From: Actinomycetes bacterium
GTDB lineage: Bacteria; Actinomycetota; Actinomycetes; Actinomycetales; Cellulomonadaceae
Reading direction: 5' to 3'
Assembly (NCBI GenBank): GCA_023412515.1
Contig: JAEYNO010000018.1
Location: forward strand, 1-5,037
DNA length: 5,037 nucleotides
Shown: positions 1 to 5,037 of the stretch, one piece after another
Layout: each line of letters opens with the position of its first letter
How positions within the stretch are numbered: position 1 is the first letter of the stretch
The notes under the pieces: generated by a model
The model's database searches: none
What the model was told of the DNA's origin: nothing
Seen by the model: the letters and a program-made list of their open reading frames with translations, nothing else
Translations under genes and position numbers: made by a program

Positions 1-1046
1 CCGAGGTCGACGACGAGCTGGTCCATGCAGATCCGCCCGACGACCGGGGCCGCGCGGCCGCCGACGTGCACGCGGGCCGGCCCGCGACCGTCGGTGGACG
101 CGTGGCGCGGCACGCCGTCGGCGTAGCCGAGCGGCACGAGCCCGAGCACCGTGCGGCGCGTGGTCCGGTGCGCGCTGCCGTACGACACCGGGGTCCCGGC
201 CGGCACCGTGCGCACCGCCGCGAGGCGGCTGCGCAGCGTCATGGCGGGCGTCAGCATGCTCGCGCGCGGGTCGCCGGGCGGCAGCGGCGACAGGCCGTAG
301 ACGGCGAGGCCCGGGCGCACGAGGTCGTAGTGCAGGCGCGGGTCCGTGAGCGTGCCCGCCGACGCGGCGACGTGCCGCAGCGGCACCTCGATCCCCACCC
401 CTCGCAGCACGTCGGTCGCGTCCTCGAACCGCGCGACCTGGTCGTGGGTCGCGGGGTGCCCGGGGGTGTCCGCGCACGCGAGGTGCGTCCACAGGCCGAC
501 CACCTCGACGTGACCGGTCGCCGCCAGGGACGCGGCGCGGCGGGCGAGCGACGCCAGGTCCTCGGTGCCGACGCCGTTGCGGCCCATGCCGGTGTCGACC
601 TTGAGGTGCACGCGCGCGACGCGGCCCGTGTCCCGCGCGGCCGCGGCGACCTCCTCGAGCGCCCACGGTGCGCCCACGGACACGTCGACCTCGGCGGCGA
701 GCAGGCGCGTGAAGGGCGCGCCGGGGGTGTGCAGCCAGGTCAGGACGCGGGCGTCGGCGGGGCGCAGCTCGGTGCGCAGGCGCAGCGCGTCGGACGCGCG
801 CGCGACCCCGAGCCAGGTCGTGCCCGCGGCGAGCGCGGCGCGCGCGACGGGGAGCACGCCGTGCCCGTAGGCGTCGGCCTTGAGCACGGCCATGACCTGG
901 GCGCTGCCCGCGGCGGTCCGCAGCACCCGCAGGTTGCGGCGGATCGCGGCGAGGTCGACGACGGCTGCCGACTCCGGCTCGTCGTCGCCGGCCGACGGGG
1001 TCGTGCTCGGGGTCCGGGTCGTGGTCGCGACGTCAGCGGCGGTCAC
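1..1046 (-). CDS. alr: Alanine racemase, PLP-dependent (3' end cut by window edge)
   Basis: Interconverts L- and D-alanine in the cytoplasm, supplying D-alanine for peptidoglycan. I translated the minus strand by hand: 348 complete codons are present and the frame is still open at base 1. Family enzymes are usually about 370-390 residues, so roughly 30-40 C-terminal residues are missing. Hallmarks seen: the PLP-lysine motif AVLKADAYGHG (K56), HLKVDTGMGR (K149, the position of the carbamylated lysine), LVRPGLAVYG (R244, facing the pyridine nitrogen), VSYG (Y289, the second catalytic base) and GRICMDQLVVDLG (M341). The TIM barrel spans about residues 30-260 and the beta domain follows. The first ~27 residues are a poorly conserved Thr/Pro/Asp-rich extension. 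I chose the GTG start because GGAGG lies 6 nt upstream. The start overlaps the end of yggS by 14 nt, so the two are probably one operon with coupled translation. The biosynthetic Alr assignment is firm; I cannot exclude a second, specialised racemase elsewhere in the genome. Confidence 0.95.
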   Translation of the reverse strand, partial: MTAADVATTTRTPSTTPSAGDDEPESAAVVDLAAIRRNLRVLRTAAGSAQVMAVLKADAYGHGVLPVARAALAAGTTWLGVARASDALRLRTELRPADARVLTWLHTPGAPFTRLLAAEVDVSVGAPWALEEVAAAARDTGRVARVHLKVDTGMGRNGVGTEDLASLARRAASLAATGHVEVVGLWTHLACADTPGHPATHDQVARFEDATDVLRGVGIEVPLRHVAASAGTLTDPRLHYDLVRPGLAVYGLSPLPPGDPRASMLTPAMTLRSRLAAVRTVPAGTPVSYGSAHRTTRRTVLGLVPLGYADGVPRHASTDGRGPARVHVGGRAAPVVGRICMDQLVVDL

Positions 1047-1824
1047 GCGTCGCCTCCGGCCAGTACACGCTGTCGGGGACGGCCCGGGCGCCGAAGATCG
1101 CCTGCCCGACGCGCACGCACGTGGCGCCCTCCTCGACGGCGATCTCGTAGTCGCCCGACATGCCCATGGACAGCTCGCCCGCGCCGACGAGGTCCGGGTC
1201 GGTGTCGCGTGCGCGGTCCCGCAGGGTCCGCAGCAGCGCGAAGCACTCGCGGACCCGCGCGGGGTCGTCGCTCAGGACGGCCAGGGTCATGAGGCCGCGC
1301 ACCCGCAGGTGCGGGTAGGCGGGCAGCGCGGCGAGGAAGGCGGGCAGCTCGGCGGGTGGCATGCCGAACTTGGACTCCTCGGCGGACGTGTTGACCTGGA
1401 CGTAGACGTCGAGCGTGCGGTCGGCGGACGCGAGCCGCCGGTCGAGGGCCTCGGCGACGCGCAGCCGGTCGAGGGCCTGGAACTCGGACGCCCAGGCGGC
1501 GACCTCGCGCGCCTTGTTGGTCTGCAGGTGGCCGATCACGGACCAGCGGACGTCGAGGTCCGCGAGGGCGTGGCGCTTGCGCGCGGCCTCCTGGACCTTG
1601 TTCTCGCCGAGCTCGCGGCACCCCGCCTGCACGGCGAGGCGGAGGCGGTCCTCGGGGACGGTCTTGCTGACGGGCAGCAGCCGGACCTCGTCGGGGGACC
1701 GCCCGGCGCGCTCGGCGGCGGCGGCGATCCGGGACCGCACGCGGGCGACGGCGCGGACGAAGTCGCCGACGTCGTGCGACGTCGGGTAGCGCTCGGCGGC
1801 GGTCACCGGAACGACGTTTGGCAT
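1033..1824 (-). CDS. yggS: YggS/PLPBP family pyridoxal phosphate homeostasis protein
   Basis: Cytoplasmic PLP-binding protein of the YggS/YlmE/PROSC family. It has no established catalytic reaction; it buffers PLP and affects B6 and amino-acid homeostasis. It is 263 aa, a little longer than the usual 220-250, because about 20 poorly conserved residues precede the barrel. Family motifs in order: LLPVSKTVP with PLP lysine K54, GENKVQEA (73-80), WSVIGHLQTNKA (94-105), VQVNTSAEESKFG (142-154), RGLMTLA (176-182), and ELSMGMSGDYEIAVEEG (217-233) with the phosphate-binding end CVRVGQAIFG (236-245). The fold is an alr-like TIM barrel without the C-terminal domain. The ATG at 1824 has no Shine-Dalgarno sequence and may be read leaderless. 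A GTG at 1806 is a possible alternative but also lacks one. It stands divergent from a PLP-type regulator 45 bp away and leads into alr. In many actinobacteria yggS sits near ftsZ/sepF instead, so this may be a second copy (inference). Confidence 0.95.
   Translation of the reverse strand: MPNVVPVTAAERYPTSHDVGDFVRAVARVRSRIAAAAERAGRSPDEVRLLPVSKTVPEDRLRLAVQAGCRELGENKVQEAARKRHALADLDVRWSVIGHLQTNKAREVAAWASEFQALDRLRVAEALDRRLASADRTLDVYVQVNTSAEESKFGMPPAELPAFLAALPAYPHLRVRGLMTLAVLSDDPARVRECFALLRTLRDRARDTDPDLVGAGELSMGMSGDYEIAVEEGATCVRVGQAIFGARAVPDSVYWPEATRDRR
1053..1057 (-). promoter_or_regulatory. Ribosome binding site of alr
   Basis: The minus strand reads GGAGG here, followed by a 6-nt spacer and the GTG at 1046. 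The site lies inside the last codons of yggS, so ribosomes finishing yggS pass over it. It decides the alr start. Confidence 0.75.
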
Positions 1825-1835
1825 AGGTCAAACGT
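1814..1835. repeat. Short inverted repeat spanning the yggS start codon
   Basis: ACGTTTG (1814-1820) and CAAACGT (1829-1835) are perfect 7-bp inverted arms with an 8-bp spacer that contains the yggS ATG. It could be an operator half of the divergent region or chance in an AT-richer pocket. In a leaderless yggS transcript only one arm would be transcribed, so an RNA hairpin is unlikely. Confidence 0.3.
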
Positions 1836-1846
1836 TAACATAGGCT
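1818..1846 (+). promoter_or_regulatory. Promoter of the MocR-type regulator gene
   Basis: TTGGCA (1818-1823) and TAGGCT (1841-1846) are separated by 17 nt, a near-consensus housekeeping sigma promoter in a GC-rich genome. The predicted transcript start is near 1853, giving a leader of only about 17 nt that still holds the GGAGG. The -35 box overlaps the start codon of the divergent yggS, so occupancy of one promoter should hinder the other. Confidence 0.6.
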
Positions 1847-1855
1847 CAGGCTGAA
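1822..1855. repeat. Imperfect tandem 17-bp direct repeat, candidate MocR operator
   Basis: Units 1822-1838 and 1839-1855 both begin CATAGG and both end in AA. They match at 11 of 17 positions without gaps; CATAGGTCA and CATAGGCTCA align even better with one gap. The first unit overlaps the -35 box and the second the -10 box of the regulator promoter. Several MocR proteins are known to bind direct repeats next to their own promoters. That this one is autorepressed here is inference. Confidence 0.4.
1825..1837 (-). promoter_or_regulatory. Candidate leaderless promoter -10 for yggS-alr
   Basis: On the minus strand TAACGT (1837-1832, fitting TAnnnT) is followed by exactly 7 nt and then the yggS ATG at 1824. 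This matches the usual layout of leaderless actinobacterial genes, where the start codon is also the transcript start. TATGTT (1842-1837) is an alternative -10 with a 12-nt gap to the ATG. Neither has a TTGAC-like -35 at 16-18 nt; the corresponding positions read CAGGTT/CCAGGT and fall in a palindrome, so activation by a regulator is possible. Confidence 0.45.
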
Positions 1856-1858
1856 CCT
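1842..1858. promoter_or_regulatory. Imperfect palindrome in the divergent control region
   Basis: AGGCTCAG and CTGAACCT flank a central G at 1850, with 7 of 8 pairs complementary. Together with AGGTCA at 1825-1830 this gives three AGG(Y)(T)CA-like half-sites in 34 bp, two on the plus strand and one on the minus. The palindrome would lie at about -18 to -34 of a leaderless yggS transcript and across the -10 and transcript start of the regulator gene. Confidence 0.35.
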
Positions 1859-1863
1859 GGAGG
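1859..1863 (+). promoter_or_regulatory. Ribosome binding site of the MocR-type regulator
   Basis: GGAGG with a 6-nt spacer to GTG at 1870. It favours this start over the in-frame GTG two codons later (1876), whose spacer would be 12 nt. Confidence 0.75.
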
Positions 1864-1869
1864 TGCCGC

Positions 1870-3192
1870 GTGGGCGTGACGATCGACGGCCGGACGGCGG
1901 GCGACATCGCCGCGAGCGTGCGCGCGCTCGTCGACGGCGGCACGCTCGCGCCCGGCGACCCGCTGCCCCCCGTGCGGACGCTCGCCGCGCAGCTCGGCGT
2001 CAACCGCAACACCGTGGTCGCCGCCTACCGGCAGCTCGCCCAGGCCGGCGCGGTCGTCACGCGCGGGAGGGCCGGTACCCGCGTCGCCGGCGCCGACCAC
2101 CTGCCCGAGGAGGGGTTCGCGCGCGACACCGTGCTGCGCGACGTCGGCAGCGGCAACCCCGACCCGCGGCTGCTCCCCGACCCGGCCGCCGCGCGCGTGC
2201 CGCCCGCGGCGCCCGTCCTCTACGGGCAGTCGGCGCTCGACCCCGCGCTCGCCACCTGGGCCACCGACCACGTCGCGGCGGACTGCCCGCGCGAGCTGCG
2301 CGTCTCGGTGACCGGCGGCGCCGTCGACGGCGTCGAGCGGCTGCTCGCCACGACCCTCGCGCCGGGGGACCTCGTCGCGCTCGAGGACCCGTGCTACCTC
2401 ACGAGCATCAGCACGGTGCGCCGGGCCGGCTACCTGCCCGTCCCCGTGACCGTCGACGCGGAGGGCATGACCGTCGACGGGCTGCGCGCCGCGCTGACGG
2501 CCGGGGCCCGCGCGGTCGTCTGCACGCCGCGCGCCCACAACCCCACGGGCGTGAGCCTGAGCGAGCGGCGGGCCGCCGCGCTGCGCCGCGTCCTCGCGCC
2601 GCACCCGAACGTCCTCGTCGTCGAGGACGACCACTTCTCGCTGCTGTCCCGCTCGCCGTACCGCAGCGTCGTCGGCCCGCGGCACGCCCGGTGGGCGGTC
2701 GTGCGCTCGGTCTCGAAGTTCCTCGGGCCCGACCTGCGGCTCGCCTACGTCGCGTCGGACCCCGAGACCGCCGAGCGCCTCGCCGCGCGCCTCGGCCCCG
2801 GCACCACGTGGGTCAGCCACCTGCTGCAGCGCACGGCAGCCGCGCTGCTCACGGACCCCGCGACGCACGACCTGCTCGCCACGGCGAGCGACCGCTACGC
2901 GCACCGCAACGCGGCCTTCGTCGACCTGCTCGCCTCCCGCGGCCTCGCCGCGACGGCGCCGGACGGCCTCAACGTGTGGGTCGCGCTGCCCGCCCCGTCG
3001 TCCGACGTGACCGCACGCCTCATGCGCCGCGGGTGGCTCGCGCGCGACGGCGCGGACTTCGCGCTCGAGCGCCGCGTCCCGCGCGCGCCCCACCTGCGGC
3101 TGACCGTCCACGACCTCGACGACGACGACGCGGTCCGGCTCGCCGACGACCTCGCCGCCGCGACCCGACCCGCGGGCCGTCCCTCCCGCTGA
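1870..3192 (+). CDS. ptsJ: PtsJ-like MocR/GntR regulator with aminotransferase-like PLP domain
   Basis: DNA-binding regulator of 440 aa, the normal size for the MocR subfamily of GntR. The N-terminal winged helix (about 8-74) shows PLPPVRTLAAQLGVNRNTVV and a closing GRAGTRV. A short linker leads to a fold-type-I aminotransferase-like domain (about 90-435). Seen there: GSGNPDPRLLPD (93-104), PRAHNPTG (220-227), VEDDHFSLL (251-259) with the aspartate expected to face the PLP nitrogen, RSVSKFLGPDLRLAYV (279-294) with PLP lysine K283, and LRLTV (409-413) with the carboxylate-type arginine R410. The set NRNTV, SGNPDP, PRAHNPTG, SVSK-LGPDLRLA and WVSHLLQ matches what I recall of Salmonella PtsJ, a MocR regulator of pyridoxal kinase expression. 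All PLP-binding residues look intact, so it should bind the cofactor; whether it transaminates anything is unknown. It diverges from yggS-alr, making these genes and itself the obvious targets. The MocR class is certain; the PtsJ orthology rests on memory, not alignment. Confidence 0.92.
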   Translation: MGVTIDGRTAGDIAASVRALVDGGTLAPGDPLPPVRTLAAQLGVNRNTVVAAYRQLAQAGAVVTRGRAGTRVAGADHLPEEGFARDTVLRDVGSGNPDPRLLPDPAAARVPPAAPVLYGQSALDPALATWATDHVAADCPRELRVSVTGGAVDGVERLLATTLAPGDLVALEDPCYLTSISTVRRAGYLPVPVTVDAEGMTVDGLRAALTAGARAVVCTPRAHNPTGVSLSERRAAALRRVLAPHPNVLVVEDDHFSLLSRSPYRSVVGPRHARWAVVRSVSKFLGPDLRLAYVASDPETAERLAARLGPGTTWVSHLLQRTAAALLTDPATHDLLATASDRYAHRNAAFVDLLASRGLAATAPDGLNVWVALPAPSSDVTARLMRRGWLARDGADFALERRVPRAPHLRLTVHDLDDDDAVRLADDLAAATRPAGRPSR

Positions 3193-3266
3193 GCCGGGTG
3201 CCTCCCGCGTCCCGACGTGCCCGCCGTGGAGGACCCAGGTCTCGCCGGCGCCCGCGTCCGGCGTCG

Positions 3267-3272
3267 TAGGGT
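3267..3272 (+). promoter_or_regulatory. Possible -10 box for the acetyltransferase gene
   Basis: TAGGGT fits the actinobacterial TAnnnT pattern and lies 49 bp before the ATG at 3322, in the 129-bp gap after the regulator gene. No convincing -35 is visible at 16-18 nt. The rest of the gap (3193-3321) holds nothing else I can support; small GC hairpins such as GCCGG/CCGGC are too short to call a terminator. Confidence 0.3.
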
Positions 3273-3321
3273 GACCGCGGCCCGTGCTCAGGTCGCCGGG
3301 CCACGACGACGGGGTGGTGGC

Positions 3322-3945
3322 ATGAACGAGGTCGAGCGCGAGGTCCGGGCACGGATGCGCGCACAGGGGCTCTACAACGACGAGGGCCCGGGGCTCGAGG
3401 CGCTGGTCGAGGAGCGGCAGCGCGCCAAGGAGCTGACGTGGCGCTTCAACATGATGAACCCGACGGACGTCGCGGGCCGCCAGGCGCTCGCGCGCGAGCT
3501 GTTCGGGCCCATGGGTGAGCGCGTGTGGATCGAGGCGCCGCTGCAGGTGTCGTACGGGTACAACGTGTCGTTCGGCGACGACGTGTTCGTCAACGTGGGC
3601 TTCACGCTCGTCGACGACATCGAGGTGACGATCGGCTCGCGCGTGATGATCGCGCCGAACGTGACGATCACCGTCACGGGCCACCCCGTGCACCCCGAGC
3701 TGCGCGCGGAGATGGAGCAGTTCTCGGCGCCCGTCGTCATCGAGGACGACGTGTGGCTCGGCGCCCACGTCGTCGTGCTCCCGGGCGTGACGATCGGCGC
3801 CGGATCGATCGTCGCGGCGGGCAGCGTCGTGACGAAGAACGTGCCGGCGGGCGTCGTCGTGGGCGGCGTGCCCGCGCGCGTGCTGCGGCCGATCACCGAC
3901 GCGGACCGCGAGTTCGCCTACCGCGCGCCGGGCACGCTGGCCTGA
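3322..3945 (+). CDS. LacA/Maa-type sugar O-acetyltransferase (hexapeptide repeat family)
   Basis: Transfers acetyl from acetyl-CoA to a hydroxyl of a sugar such as a galactoside, glucoside or maltose; the natural acceptor cannot be read from the sequence. It is 207 aa, as expected for the family. Residues 5-60 form the helical maltose-acetyltransferase N-terminal domain. A left-handed beta-helix follows (about 75-188), with hexapeptide turns such as VTIGSRVMIAPNVTI and VVLPGVTIGAGSIVAAGSVV. Catalytic-site signatures match GAT/LacA: VFVNVGFTLVDD (N91, D98), TGHPVHPELR with the catalytic histidine H121, and the closing GGVPARVLRPI. The ATG at 3322 was chosen because the Mac domain begins there and a partial GGTGG lies 4 nt upstream; an in-frame ATG at 3217 would add 35 Arg-rich residues with no family counterpart. 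Its end overlaps the convergent membrane-protein gene by 28 bp. Nothing ties it to the upstream B6 genes; a detoxifying or housekeeping role is likely. Confidence 0.93.
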   Translation: MNEVEREVRARMRAQGLYNDEGPGLEALVEERQRAKELTWRFNMMNPTDVAGRQALARELFGPMGERVWIEAPLQVSYGYNVSFGDDVFVNVGFTLVDDIEVTIGSRVMIAPNVTITVTGHPVHPELRAEMEQFSAPVVIEDDVWLGAHVVVLPGVTIGAGSIVAAGSVVTKNVPAGVVVGGVPARVLRPITDADREFAYRAPGTLA

Positions 3946-5037
3946 CGAGGGTCGCCCGCGCGGACGTCCGGCCCCGGGCCGGGCGTCCGCGCCGCGGTCC
4001 CCGGGGCGGCGCGCCGGTCGAGCTCGGCGTTGACGACGCCGCCGGTGAGGATGACGATCGCCGACACCCACAGCCACAGCACCGCCGCGAGCAGCGCGCC
4101 CAGCACCTGCGCGGCGACCTGCACGAGCCGCCCGCCGTCGACGTCGGGGCCCGACGGCCCCGCGACCTGCAGGTACACCGCGAACGCGGCGGCCACGAGC
4201 ACGAGGCCGACCGTGCCGACGAGCGCGCCGGGCACGGCCCGTCGCCACGTGGTGCCGCGCGGCAGGTTCGGCCCGTAGCGGTACAGCAGCGTGAGGTACG
4301 CGCCGGCGACGAGCGCGACGAGGGGCCAGCGCGCGAGCGCCCACGTCGTGCCGAACGCGTCGCCGAGCCCGAGGCGCTGCGCGATGGCGTCCCCGCCGCC
4401 CAGCAGCGGCCCGACGACGACGAGCACGAGCACGGTCACCAGCGTGACGAGCCCGCCGAGCGCGAGCGCCAGCCCCAGCACGACCTGCGCGACGACGCCG
4501 CGCCGCTCGGGGACCGTGTAGGCGTCGTCGAGCGCGCGGATCGCCGCACGGAACATGCGGCTCGCGAGCCAGAGCGTCAGCAGCACCGACCCGATCGCGA
4601 ACCCCGTGCGCTCCTCGCGCAGCAGCCCGCGCACCAGCGGGACGAGCGCGTCCCGCGCGACGTCGTCGGCCAGCACGTGCGACACGGCGTCCACCACGGC
4701 GTCCTCGACCTGCGCGACGCGCTCCGGGTCGGTCAGCCGCTCGAGGTACCCGAGCGACGCGCCCAGCGCGGTCACGAGCGGCACGGCCGAGATGAGCGCG
4801 AAGTACGTCATCTCGGCGGCCAGGCCGGTGATGCGCACGTCGACGACGCGGCGCACGCACCGCACGACGAACGGCAGCACGTCGAGCCGTCCGACTTGCG
4901 CGGGGTGCCGGCGGGCCCACGCCTCGACGCGGTCCAGCGCGGTGCGACCGTCACGCCCGGGCAGCCGGGCGCGCACGCGCGGGACGGCGTGCGCGACGCC
5001 CAGCACGGCGGCCGGGGCGACCACCGCGACCGTGACG
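3918..5037 (-). CDS. YihY/BrkB-family integral membrane protein (5' end unresolved)
   Basis: Polytopic inner-membrane protein of the YihY/virulence factor BrkB family (formerly called ribonuclease BN by mistake). The molecular role is unknown. Numbering from the GTG at 5024 gives 368 aa. Family marks: GLAAEMTYFALISAVPLV (67-84) at the first membrane segment, LLYRYGPN (246-253), VPGALVGTVG (264-273) and WLWVSAIVILTGGVVNAELD (317-336) at the end of the last segment. I count about six hydrophobic spans near 68-92, 139-160, 178-207, 230-250, 264-288 and 303-332, as usual for the family. A Pro/Gly/Ala-rich polar tail of ~30 residues follows. No Shine-Dalgarno sequence precedes the GTG at 5024, and the frame stays open to base 5037, so the real start may be upstream of the window; GTGs further in also lack a good site. 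Its 3' end overlaps the convergent acetyltransferase gene by 28 bp. Confidence 0.9.
   Translation of the reverse strand, partial: VTVAVVAPAAVLGVAHAVPRVRARLPGRDGRTALDRVEAWARRHPAQVGRLDVLPFVVRCVRRVVDVRITGLAAEMTYFALISAVPLVTALGASLGYLERLTDPERVAQVEDAVVDAVSHVLADDVARDALVPLVRGLLREERTGFAIGSVLLTLWLASRMFRAAIRALDDAYTVPERRGVVAQVVLGLALALGGLVTLVTVLVLVVVGPLLGGGDAIAQRLGLGDAFGTTWALARWPLVALVAGAYLTLLYRYGPNLPRGTTWRRAVPGALVGTVGLVLVAAAFAVYLQVAGPSGPDVDGGRLVQVAAQVLGALLAAVLWLWVSAIVILTGGVVNAELDRRAAPGTAARTPGPGPDVRAGDPRQASVPGAR
3958..3992 (+). terminator. Strong GC hairpin after the acetyltransferase gene, likely terminator
   Basis: Starting 12 nt after the stop codon, 3958-3971 pairs with 3979-3992 as a 14-bp stem with a single G-U pair, and two more C-G pairs may close a 3-nt loop. 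No T-run follows, which is common for actinobacterial terminators. A weaker GCCGC/GCGGC stem sits directly downstream (3991-4010). The hairpin lies inside codons for the last ~25 residues of the opposite gene. Confidence 0.5.

Noticed and set aside
66..1292. A 408-codon plus-strand frame antisense to alr and yggS.
   Set aside because: Arg/Gly/His-rich without motifs; the opposite strand encodes unmistakable Alr and YggS proteins.
1803..1831. TTGACC on the minus strand (1831-1826) as a -35 box for a promoter inside yggS.
   Set aside because: No -10-like hexamer occurs 16-18 nt downstream (the position reads CGGTGA).
880..1854. A 324-codon plus-strand frame opposite yggS.
   Set aside because: Composition-driven shadow; it also has no plausible promoter or ribosome binding site and runs into the divergent control region.
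3217..3321. N-terminal extension of the acetyltransferase from an ATG at 3217.
   Set aside because: It would add 35 Arg-rich residues absent from the family and lie upstream of the likely promoter; ATG 3322 gives the normal length.
4030..4521. Two small plus-strand frames (82 and 76 codons) opposite the YihY-family gene.
   Set aside because: Thr/Ser/Pro/Ala-rich shadows of membrane-segment codons, with no recognisable domain.
1846..4920. A very long open frame on the minus strand (about 1024 codons) across the regulator, acetyltransferase and membrane-protein genes.
   Set aside because: Its product is Arg/Ala/Gly/His/Asp-rich low-complexity sequence with no family motif. It is the antisense or alternate-frame shadow expected at this GC content, and it overlaps three well-supported genes.

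Overview
The window is very GC-rich (clearly above 70%), with G/C at almost every third codon position. It reads as chromosomal DNA of a high-GC actinobacterium. A Cellulomonadaceae-like member of the Micrococcales is my best guess, but this is inference from base composition and protein style only. It holds five protein genes and almost no free space. I see no mobile element, RNA gene, CRISPR array or other accessory signature.

Left half (1-3192): two genes point left and one points right from a shared 45-bp gap. On the minus strand lie yggS (PLP homeostasis protein, 1824-1033) and, overlapping its end by 14 nt, alr (alanine racemase, 1046 to beyond base 1, so its C-terminus is cut off). On the plus strand lies a MocR-type regulator (1870-3192) that strongly resembles enterobacterial PtsJ, a regulator of vitamin B6 salvage. 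All three proteins bind pyridoxal 5'-phosphate. The likely logic is a small B6-responsive unit: the regulator senses PLP or a related ligand and controls itself and/or the yggS-alr operon. The gap is the only AT-rich pocket of the window. It contains a good promoter for the regulator, a leaderless-type start for yggS, and direct and inverted repeats that could be its operator.

Right half (3193-5037): a LacA/Maa-type sugar O-acetyltransferase (3322-3945, plus strand) faces a YihY/BrkB-family membrane protein (minus strand, 3918 to the right edge, 5' end not resolved). The two genes overlap tail to tail by 28 bp. A strong GC-rich hairpin just past the acetyltransferase stop lies inside the last codons of the membrane-protein gene. 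These two genes have no evident functional link to the B6 genes.

I found no clearly undescribed system. The most interesting points are the B6 gene grouping with its compact divergent control region, and the hairpin embedded in a convergent coding end.
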